Shown piece after piece: positions 7,100 to 14,211 of a stretch of 16,680 nt of DNA (its first letter is position 1; the number at the start of each line of letters is the position of its first letter). The stretch spans positions 1-16,680 of the forward strand of contig CAJUIH010000082.1 in the NCBI GenBank assembly GCA_910586045.1, given 5' to 3'. Position numbers and translations under genes: made by a program. Source of the DNA: an uncultured Eubacterium sp. GTDB lineage: Bacteria; Bacillota; Clostridia; Lachnospirales; Lachnospiraceae. The notes under the pieces are model-generated. The model was not told the DNA's origin and ran no database searches. It saw only the letters and a list, made by a program, of their open reading frames with translations.

Positions 7100-8977
7100 C
7101 TATGATTCCTGCACTTTCCCGCCGCCTTCCTTTTCTGCCGTCCGCCCTTTGCTTTGCGCGTCTTCCCCGGGCGCCGCTTCTTCCTCCTGGTACAAATGCC
7201 CTTCTTCCAGGATCTTTCGATTCTTTTCGTCATAAGGCACAGCCGGAATGCGGATGGATACCGTTGTTCCCTCATCCGGCTCGCTTTCCACGGTCAGCCC
7301 ATACGCTTCTCCAAACAAAATCTGAATGCGGTTGTTCACATTAACCAGTCCGACGCCGGAACCGTGCTTATGGACCCGGTTGCTGTCGGTCAGAAGCAGC
7401 CGCACTTCTTCCTCAGACATGCCAACGCCGTTGTCCGATACCGAAAGGATAATCGTACCCTCCTCCATTTTGCCGGTTACGCGGATTTCTCCATCGTCGT
7501 CCATCGCATGCACGCCGTATTGAATCGCATTTTCCAAGATCGGCTGCAGCACCAGTTTTACCGTACAGCAGGACTCCACCGCCGGATCTACCGCAAATAC
7601 CGCCGAAAAGAGGTTCTTATAGCGGATTTTTTGAATATTCAGATAACTTTTCGCATGCTGCAGCTCATCTTTGACACGGATTACGGTACGCCCTTTGGAA
7701 AGGCTGATCCGAAAAAGCTTTGCAAGCTCTGAGATCATAAAGGCCGCTTCTTCATTCCGTTCCCCTTCCACCATCCAAATGATAGAATCCAGCGTATTGT
7801 ACAAAAAATGCGGGTTGATCTGGCTTTGCAGCGCATCCAGCTCGCTTTTCCTGCGTTCATTCTGCTCCCATACGATTTTGTGCATCAGCGTATCAATCTG
7901 TTCATACGAACGCTGGATCGACTGGCCAAGGTGTCTGATTTCCAAGGATCCGCCGATATAGATTTCCGGTTTTTCCCCTGCTTCATATTCCATAACCGAA
8001 TGATTCAGCTTTAAAATCGGACTGGATATTTTGACCGAAACAATCCGGTTGATAAATGCCAGCATCATAACAAGCAGCAAAACGAGCATAATAATAAAAT
8101 ACTGGATATCAAACATGCCGTGCGTAAAGGCCGCATAAGGAATGACCCCTACCAGCTTCCAGCCGGTATAACTAATCGTATTCACAATGACTTTGCGGCG
8201 CTCCCCCTCAAATACTTCTTCGTAAACGCCATCCCTGGATTTTGCCGCCCGCACGCTGCTTTCGGCGGAAATTCCATTGCTGATTTGAATCTGGCGCATA
8301 TGGCAGATAATCTGGCCGCTGCTGTCACAAAGATAATAATACTGTCCGTTATTTAATTTATTCATTTGTTTCATCATACGGAAAATGCTGGAATAATCCA
8401 TATCCACAAGCAAAACCCCGTATTGCGGAACCCCATGATACGCCAGTTCCACCATACGGCTTAATGATATGACCCAATAGTACCGGCGGGCCGCATCGTC
8501 AAACAGGTTTTGGATATGCGGGGTGGAAAAATGCATATTTTCCATTTCACCTACCGCCTGCTGGTACCAGCCCTGTTTCGTTACATCCGGATCCTCTTTT
8601 TGGCGGGCGACCGGTTCTGCCGCCATCAGGCTTCCATAATTATTATATACGGCAATGCTGCGCAGATTATTTTTGTTCGCCTCATAAATCAGGTTCATCC
8701 CCTGCTGGATTTCATTACTCTGGCGTGAAACATCTTTTTCCTTGATTACATTATAATAAACCGCGTCCGAAATCTGGCGCATGCGGATCAGATAATCTTC
8801 CAGCGTTTCCCCTGTCTGTTCCATCAGTTTTTGCGTACTTTGTACAATTTCCTGCCGGGACAGCGCGGAAAACCGGATATACATCACGATTCCCAACACC
8901 ATTAAAATAGAAATTGCAATCGCGGAAAATACAATCATAAGCATCGACTGCATCCCTCTTGGTTTTAACTTCTTCAT
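7100..8977 (-). CDS. Sensor histidine kinase, YesM/LytS-like
   Basis: A 625-residue kinase. The visible layout is: membrane segment 11-33, extracytoplasmic sensor region about 34-289, second membrane segment about 290-310, HAMP linker about 311-365, His_kinase domain with phospho-acceptor H390 in QINPHFLYNTLDSI, and HATPase domain with the N-box ENAIQYGV (N483), DNGVGM (515-520) and GSGVGLVNVNNR (539-550). The C-terminal 43 residues (583-625) are a charged Glu/Gly/Lys tail beyond the ATPase fold. I chose ATG 8977 because GGGGG lies 5 nt upstream and it leaves 13 bp after the regulator stop; ATG 9010 would overlap the regulator and has poor spacing. It should phosphorylate the adjacent AraC-type regulator in response to extracellular sugar, probably through the two binding-type proteins encoded directly downstream. 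Confidence 0.93.
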   Translation of the reverse strand: MKKLKPRGMQSMLMIVFSAIAISILMVLGIVMYIRFSALSRQEIVQSTQKLMEQTGETLEDYLIRMRQISDAVYYNVIKEKDVSRQSNEIQQGMNLIYEANKNNLRSIAVYNNYGSLMAAEPVARQKEDPDVTKQGWYQQAVGEMENMHFSTPHIQNLFDDAARRYYWVISLSRMVELAYHGVPQYGVLLVDMDYSSIFRMMKQMNKLNNGQYYYLCDSSGQIICHMRQIQISNGISAESSVRAAKSRDGVYEEVFEGERRKVIVNTISYTGWKLVGVIPYAAFTHGMFDIQYFIIMLVLLLVMMLAFINRIVSVKISSPILKLNHSVMEYEAGEKPEIYIGGSLEIRHLGQSIQRSYEQIDTLMHKIVWEQNERRKSELDALQSQINPHFLYNTLDSIIWMVEGERNEEAAFMISELAKLFRISLSKGRTVIRVKDELQHAKSYLNIQKIRYKNLFSAVFAVDPAVESCCTVKLVLQPILENAIQYGVHAMDDDGEIRVTGKMEEGTIILSVSDNGVGMSEEEVRLLLTDSNRVHKHGSGVGLVNVNNRIQILFGEAYGLTVESEPDEGTTVSIRIPAVPYDEKNRKILEEGHLYQEEEAAPGEDAQSKGRTAEKEGGGKVQES

Positions 8978-8990
8978 ATACCCCCAAACA

Positions 8991-10601
8991 TTACATCCCA
9001 CGATCTTCATGCTCCGTTCTGTATTTGGACGGAGACAAACCAAACCGCCTTTTAAACACGTAGCTAAAATAATTCGGATCCGTATATCCGACTTTTTTCG
9101 CAATCAGATAGCTTTTTTCATTTGTCTCAACCAACAGGCTCGAAGCCCGCTCCATACGGTAATCCGTCAGATAGCTGATAAAAGAACTGCCCGTTTCTTT
9201 TTTAAAAATCGTAGAAAAATACGAATTGGAAACCCCCAGCGCTTCACAGACCCGGTCGAGCGATAGCTCTTCGTCCGTATAATTTTGGCGCACATATTCC
9301 TTTGCTTTTTCCACGAACGATTTTGTAGAGTTGTTGCGCGCGATAATCAATTTATCGCGAAGCAAAAGACTCGTATCCAAAAGCCAAATCTTTAACGCAT
9401 CCGGCTCCAGTCCAAGCAGCATGCCATACAGCCTGCGGATATCACCGGAAAAATCTTCCATCACAACATCGTTATTCGCTAAAAACCGGTAACAGGCACT
9501 AATCAGTTCCATAAGGTCAATCTGATGCTGGTGCAGTGATTTTTGTGGAAACGAGATATGGCCCAAATATTTATTTACCGCTGTCTCCACATCATGGACG
9601 TCGCCCAGGCAAATCATTTTAAACAAATAGGACAGTTCCGTATCATTTACGCAAGCCGCCCGCTCTGTTTCCCGCGGCACGATCTCTTTGCGGTTAATCG
9701 CGCGGGACGCGCCGAAAATAACCCGGTAAGATACGGCTTCCCTCGCGCTGCTGTACGACTGCGCCAAATCCAGAATACTGCGGCACACCTGCCCGACGCC
9801 CGCCGTAACAACCGCACCGATCATACGGCGGGCATATTTGCAGAAACGGTCGCATTCATCCGTCAGTTCAGATACCTCGTTTTCACTTTTCAACTGCGCG
9901 ATCAAAACGGTATTGCCAAGGTAGGAAAAACACTTTGCCCGCCACTGATTTGCCAGACGTTCTTTTGCCTGCTTTTGCACTGCCGTAGATAAAAGCAGAT
10001 GGTTCATATCTTCCGGCATCTGGCTGGCGGAAGTATGCAGCACCAGGCAGCAGAAAAACGGGCCTGGAAACGAAATCTGGTAATCAGAAAGATATTTCGC
10101 AATTTCCTGCGCGCCGATCCTGCCCTCCATCAGGGCGGAATAAAAATCCGCCTGCAGAAGCGGCAGGGATTCCAAATAATAATTCTGTAAAGTTTCCACA
10201 TTTCGTTTTTCGCTGATTTCCTGATCCAGTTTCGTCTTTAACTGTGTAAATACATTAGTCAATTCTATGGAATTGACCGGCTTTAATATATATTCTTCCG
10301 CTTCGAGATGAACGGCTTCCCTTGCGTATTCAAACTCGTCAAACCCGGTAAAAAACAAGATTTTTGTTGCCGGATATTCTGCTTTGATGCGTCCAGCCAG
10401 CTCGATGCCGTCCATATAAGGCATTTTGATATCCGTCATGACCACGTCCGGCTGAAATTCTTCAACCATTTCAAACGCCTTGACGCCATTGCCGGCATGT
10501 CCGATCACCGAAAAACCCAGCCGTTCCCAGTCAATTTTTTTTCGGATCACTTGTATGACTTCTTCCTCGTCGTCTACCAAAAGCATCGTATAATGGTTCA
10601 T
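8991..10601 (-). CDS. Response regulator with AraC-type DNA-binding domain, YesN-like
   Basis: A 536-residue regulator. The receiver domain (about 3-120) shows D10-D11, the phospho-acceptor D57 in TDIKMP, T85 in FTG and K107 in LKPV. A long middle region (about 130-425) of YesN type follows. The C-terminal AraC/XylS double helix-turn-helix (about 431-536) includes SLDRVCEALGVSNSYFSTIF and VGYTDPNYFSYVFKRRFGLS. ATG 10601 has GGAG 8 nt upstream. It is the first gene of the four-gene sensor operon and should activate the divergently functioning but co-oriented mgl transporter operon that lies just upstream on the same strand. Target sites are not known; the promoter region at 15640-15760 is the obvious place to look. 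Confidence 0.94.
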   Translation of the reverse strand: MNHYTMLLVDDEEEVIQVIRKKIDWERLGFSVIGHAGNGVKAFEMVEEFQPDVVMTDIKMPYMDGIELAGRIKAEYPATKILFFTGFDEFEYAREAVHLEAEEYILKPVNSIELTNVFTQLKTKLDQEISEKRNVETLQNYYLESLPLLQADFYSALMEGRIGAQEIAKYLSDYQISFPGPFFCCLVLHTSASQMPEDMNHLLLSTAVQKQAKERLANQWRAKCFSYLGNTVLIAQLKSENEVSELTDECDRFCKYARRMIGAVVTAGVGQVCRSILDLAQSYSSAREAVSYRVIFGASRAINRKEIVPRETERAACVNDTELSYLFKMICLGDVHDVETAVNKYLGHISFPQKSLHQHQIDLMELISACYRFLANNDVVMEDFSGDIRRLYGMLLGLEPDALKIWLLDTSLLLRDKLIIARNNSTKSFVEKAKEYVRQNYTDEELSLDRVCEALGVSNSYFSTIFKKETGSSFISYLTDYRMERASSLLVETNEKSYLIAKKVGYTDPNYFSYVFKRRFGLSPSKYRTEHEDRGM

Positions 10602-10661
10602 ATGTTTTCTCCGCTGTTTTTTATTCTTGCGAACTGTTTGCAACTTATTTCCTCTATAAGG

Positions 10662-10667
10662 AGTATA
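10662..10667 (-). promoter_or_regulatory. Promoter -10 of the sensor operon
   Basis: On the minus strand TGGTATACT gives an extended -10 with TATACT at 10662-10667, about 60 nt before the regulator ATG. The -35 is weak (TTCAAA at a short 15-nt spacing). The position, immediately after the transporter-operon terminator, supports an independent start of transcription for the kinase/regulator genes. Confidence 0.5.
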
Positions 10668-10695
10668 CCACAATCTCGCGCTTTTGAATACCGGA

Positions 10696-10738
10696 ACAAA
10701 AAAACAAAGGCTCCGGCATATAGATCTACGCCGAAGCC
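10696..10738 (-). terminator. Intrinsic terminator of the mgl transporter operon
   Basis: Reading the minus strand, GGCTTCGGC (10738-10730) pairs with GCCGGAGCC (10717-10709) across a 12-nt loop containing AGATCT, and is followed by TTTGTTTTTTTG (10708 to about 10697). This is a textbook stem plus U-run about 80 nt after the permease stop, separating the transporter operon from the sensor operon. Confidence 0.85.
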
Positions 10739-10820
10739 CCCGTTCCCATTTCTGTCATTTTGCCCGAAACTGCCATGCAGTTTATTTTCGCACATCCTTT
10801 GCAATGCAACGACGGATTTC

Positions 10821-12476
10821 TTATTTTTTCTGCACATACTTGAGACAGTCAAGCGTTACTGCCACAAGAATAATAATACCGGAAAATACAAACTGCAGGT
10901 TTGTATCAATACCAAGAATCGTCAAAGAATACGTCAGCGCCGTAAAAATAAACACACCGACCACTACGCCGGATATCTTACCGATCCCGCCGGTAAAAGA
11001 TACGCCGCCGACTACGCAGGCTGCAATGGCATCCATTTCCCAGCCCTGCCCGTAAGCGGCGGATCCGGAACCAACCATTCTGGCACATTCCAGCCAGGAA
11101 CCAAATCCGTATAAAATACCTGCCAATACAAACGCCCCGACCGTCACACGGAATACCGAGATACCGGAAACCGCTGCCGCTTCCGGATTTCCGCCGACCG
11201 CATACAGGTTTTTTCCAAATGTTGTTTTATTCCAGATAAACCATACGATCGCAATCGCCGCTGCTGCCCAAAGGATAATCGTCGGAAATCCGTTGATTTT
11301 TGGAATAATCATATTCGGAATCGTCTGCTCGATCGCACCGAACGATACCCCTTTCGTCGCATACGTAACAAGCCCGAAAATAACCAGCATATTAGCCATC
11401 GTCGAAATAAACGGATGCATTTTAAACTTCGCCGTAAAAAAACCTGCAATCGCGGTAAAAAACGTACATAATACGATACAGACAAAAAGCGCAAAGATCA
11501 CCCGCACGCCCACTGGCAGCCCGGTAAAATCAAACACATGCCCAAACACCGATCCGGTATTTACGCCCTGGTGCATAATAATGGTTGCGGCCGTCATACC
11601 CATGCCGACCATACGCCCAATCGACAGATCCGTTCCGGTAAGGAGAATCAGCCCTGCTACGCCAAGCGCAAGAAACATACGCGGGGAAGCCTGCTGTAAA
11701 ATATTCAAAACATTATTATAGGTCAGCAGCGGCGTTTTTTTCACGATTGGCGTAATGATACACAGCATAATAAAGACTAACATAATCGCGATATACAGGC
11801 CGTTCTGCAGCAAAAACGCCCTGCGGTTAAACGTATATTTATAATTTTCCCATTTTTGCGCCCTTGTCTCCATAAATGAAAACTTGGACATGCGCAGCAG
11901 ATCAAGCAAATGATCTTTGTAAGTATAAGCTGCATGCCTGCGGTCTTTCACCTGCTGCAGATCTTTTTCCAGCTCCATTTTCGCGTCAAACAGCCGGTTT
12001 TTATGTACATATTTTTCATCCTTGATTTCCTGATGGTCGGAAAGTTTCGCAATCGCTGCCTGATGATCCTTTTCCAGCTTTTCAACATTTCTGCGGTATT
12101 TTTCCTTTGCCTGCTCTTTTTCGAGCATACAGCTAACTTTGACCGCCCGGTAATAATCATTCACAAAATGCTCTTTTAAATAAGCTTCCGCATCTGCGAT
12201 CAATTTGGAAATCTCAGCCTGATTTTGCGATTCTACCGCTTTTGCTTTTTCCAGTTCCGCCCGGTCCTGCGCAAGTTTGGCATCCTTTTCCGCTTTGGAA
12301 AGGATACGGTCTTTCTTTACGGTGTCCATATGACTTTGCAGTGAAAGAACCCGGTCTGTCCCATCCGCCCTGAGACTGTCTATTTTTTTCTGAATGCCGC
12401 CGACATAATCCTCAATCGGCTGACGCAGTTTCTGTTCCTGCTGCACCGTAAGGATTGCACTGTTCCCGTTTGCCAT
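10821..12476 (-). CDS. mglC: Galactose/methyl-galactoside ABC transporter permease with a long N-terminal coiled-coil extension
   Basis: A 551-residue protein whose C-terminal part (about 218-551) is an MglC-type permease (BPD_transp_2). It shows membrane segments from about 225 on, the family word LLTGTDLSIGRMVGMG (279-294), the cytoplasmic coupling region VGGNPEAAAVSGISVFRV, and VVGGVSFTGGIGKISG. E. coli MglC is only about 336 residues. The extra N-terminal 215 residues are very rich in Lys, Glu, Asp, Gln and Ala with long helical stretches (KAEKDAKLAQDRAELEKAKA), have no signal or membrane segment, and should be a cytoplasmic coiled coil. The ORF is uninterrupted and GGGAG precedes ATG 12476 by about 11 nt. 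No internal start with a good ribosome site is obvious at the domain border. Third gene of the operon, 17 bp after mglA. Confidence 0.9.
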   Translation of the reverse strand: MANGNSAILTVQQEQKLRQPIEDYVGGIQKKIDSLRADGTDRVLSLQSHMDTVKKDRILSKAEKDAKLAQDRAELEKAKAVESQNQAEISKLIADAEAYLKEHFVNDYYRAVKVSCMLEKEQAKEKYRRNVEKLEKDHQAAIAKLSDHQEIKDEKYVHKNRLFDAKMELEKDLQQVKDRRHAAYTYKDHLLDLLRMSKFSFMETRAQKWENYKYTFNRRAFLLQNGLYIAIMLVFIMLCIITPIVKKTPLLTYNNVLNILQQASPRMFLALGVAGLILLTGTDLSIGRMVGMGMTAATIIMHQGVNTGSVFGHVFDFTGLPVGVRVIFALFVCIVLCTFFTAIAGFFTAKFKMHPFISTMANMLVIFGLVTYATKGVSFGAIEQTIPNMIIPKINGFPTIILWAAAAIAIVWFIWNKTTFGKNLYAVGGNPEAAAVSGISVFRVTVGAFVLAGILYGFGSWLECARMVGSGSAAYGQGWEMDAIAACVVGGVSFTGGIGKISGVVVGVFIFTALTYSLTILGIDTNLQFVFSGIIILVAVTLDCLKYVQKK

Positions 12477-12493
12477 ATCTATTCATCTCCCTT

Positions 12494-14002
12494 TTATAGG
12501 TATTTTGCACTGAGTCTTAAAAGTTCTTCCTGATCCGTGTCCTTGGTATTTACAATTCCAGACAAATGTCCATTGGACATGACGCCAATACGGTTTGTAA
12601 TGCCCAAAATTTCAGGCATTTCAGAAGAAACCACAATAATCGTCTTCCCCTGTTTCGCCATATTGATAATCAGTTCATAGATTTCATATTTCGCGCCGAC
12701 GTCAATTCCCCTGGTCGGTTCGTCCATCATAAATACCTGCGGGCTGCGCTCCAGCCATTTCCCCATAATTACTTTCTGCTGGTTTCCGCCGGAAAGGCTC
12801 GAAATCATATCGTCCGGTCCCATACATTTTGTATGCATGATCTTGATTTCTTTTGCCGTCGCTTTGACCATTTTGGAATCAGAAAGCGCGATTCCGGACA
12901 TATATTGGTCCAGATTTGCAATCGTCGTATTAAACGTAAGGTCCCCTTTCAAAAAAAGCCCGTTCGCCTTTCTCTCCTCCGTAATCATCGCAAATCCATG
13001 ATCCATCGCTTCCCTGGCGCTGCTGAAATTCATTAGGGCGCCTTTAAAATAAACCCGCCCGGCAGCCCTTGTCCTTACACCGAAAATCGTTTCCAAAAGT
13101 TCTGTACGCCCGGCTCCGACCAGCCCGTACAAACCGAATATTTCACCCTCTTTGACATCAAACGTGATATCCTGCAGATGCGGTTCAAATTTCGTGGATA
13201 AATGCTGAATGGATAAAATAACGTCTTTTGGCGTATTGTCAACCGGAGGAAACCGGTTTTCTAAAGAACGGCCAACCATAGCCGCGATCAGTTCATTCAT
13301 ATTTGTATCCCGGCTGTTTTTTGTCATAACCAGATTGCCGTCACGCAGCACGGAAATTTCATCACAGATTTCAAAAATCTCATCCATTTTGTGGGAAATA
13401 TAGATCAGTGCGATCCCCTGTTCTTTTAACATCCGCATCATCTGAAACAGCTTGTCGACCTCCTGCACGGTTAAGGAAGAGGTTGGTTCATCCAATACGA
13501 TTACCTTGGAATTATAGGAAATTGCCTTGGCAATTTCACACATCTGCCTCTGTGATACCGACATATTGCGCATCGGCTGCGTCAGATTTACCGTCATACC
13601 CAGTTTTCGGAACAATTCGGAAGCTTCCTTCTTCATTCTGCCCTCGTCAATTATGCCAATGGAATTTACCGGATAACGTCCCAAAAACAGATTATCAATT
13701 ACATTCCTCTCCAGACACTGGTTCAGTTCCTGGTGAACCATTGCGATCCCGTTTTCAAGCGCGTCTTTTGGTCCCGAAAAACTGACTTCCTTACCGTCCA
13801 GGAAGATATTCCCCTCATCTTTTTGATACGTTCCAAACAGGCACTTCATCATCGTGGATTTACCTGCGCCGTTTTCCCCCATCAGCCCCATAACCGTCCC
13901 GCGCTTTACATCCAATTGAATACGGTCCAGCACCCTGTTTCGGCCAAAGGATTTACTCATGCCGCGTATCGATAAGATGACATCATCTTTCTTATCTGCC
14001 AT
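12494..14002 (-). CDS. mglA: Galactose/methyl-galactoside ABC transporter ATP-binding protein
   Basis: A 502-residue tandem ATPase, the normal length for MglA/RbsA (about 500). NBD1 has Walker A GENGAGKST (42-50), the family-typical divergent signature MSVSQRQM (147-154), Walker B VIVLDEP (167-173) and switch His in YISHKMDE. NBD2 has a degenerate P-loop, GLVGAGRTEL (293-302), with Arg in place of the Lys. It also has a canonical signature LSGGNQQK (403-410) and Walker B VFMMDEP (423-429). This asymmetry is usual for the family. ATG 14002 has AGGAG 7 nt upstream; an upstream in-frame Met at 14053 lacks one. It energises sugar import through the downstream permease, with the binding protein encoded upstream across a structured gap of about 209 bp. 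Confidence 0.95.
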   Translation of the reverse strand: MADKKDDVILSIRGMSKSFGRNRVLDRIQLDVKRGTVMGLMGENGAGKSTMMKCLFGTYQKDEGNIFLDGKEVSFSGPKDALENGIAMVHQELNQCLERNVIDNLFLGRYPVNSIGIIDEGRMKKEASELFRKLGMTVNLTQPMRNMSVSQRQMCEIAKAISYNSKVIVLDEPTSSLTVQEVDKLFQMMRMLKEQGIALIYISHKMDEIFEICDEISVLRDGNLVMTKNSRDTNMNELIAAMVGRSLENRFPPVDNTPKDVILSIQHLSTKFEPHLQDITFDVKEGEIFGLYGLVGAGRTELLETIFGVRTRAAGRVYFKGALMNFSSAREAMDHGFAMITEERKANGLFLKGDLTFNTTIANLDQYMSGIALSDSKMVKATAKEIKIMHTKCMGPDDMISSLSGGNQQKVIMGKWLERSPQVFMMDEPTRGIDVGAKYEIYELIINMAKQGKTIIVVSSEMPEILGITNRIGVMSNGHLSGIVNTKDTDQEELLRLSAKYL

Positions 14003-14117
14003 TTTTTTACTCCTATATCTGTAAATTGCTCTTTTACAATTAACGGATGCCATAAAGAATAAAAGAAAGTACGCGCCGCGGACTTTCCATTATCGTAAAT
14101 CTAATCACCAACGGCCC

Positions 14118-14174
14118 AAAACCTGCGGCAGGACATGCTGTCCTGCTCTTTGCCGCAATCCCGCCGCAGGTTTT
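14118..14174 (-). promoter_or_regulatory. Large intercistronic hairpin between the binding protein and mglA
   Basis: AAAACCTGCGGC (14118-14129) is perfectly complementary to GCCGCAGGTTTT (14163-14174). Inside, GCAGGACA (14128-14135) pairs with TGTCCTGC (14139-14146), and TGCGGCA/TGCCGCA offers a competing pairing. The structure ends only four U's long, so it looks like a partial terminator or RNA-stability stem that would keep the binding-protein mRNA more abundant than the ATPase and permease message, as in other binding-protein operons. The remainder of 14003-14211 shows no gene. Confidence 0.65.
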
Positions 14175-14211
14175 CATTCTGGTTCCGCGTGATGTTTTTA
14201 TAGACTGCTTC

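Noticed and set aside
10308..11114. 268-codon plus-strand ORF across the regulator start, terminator and permease end
   Set aside because: It runs antisense through two real genes and a terminator, has no ribosome site and shows no domain.
12494..14002. Inactivating mutation in mglA (missing P-loop Lys in NBD2 and non-canonical signature in NBD1)
   Set aside because: Both departures are normal for the MglA/RbsA tandem-ATPase family, so the gene is judged intact.
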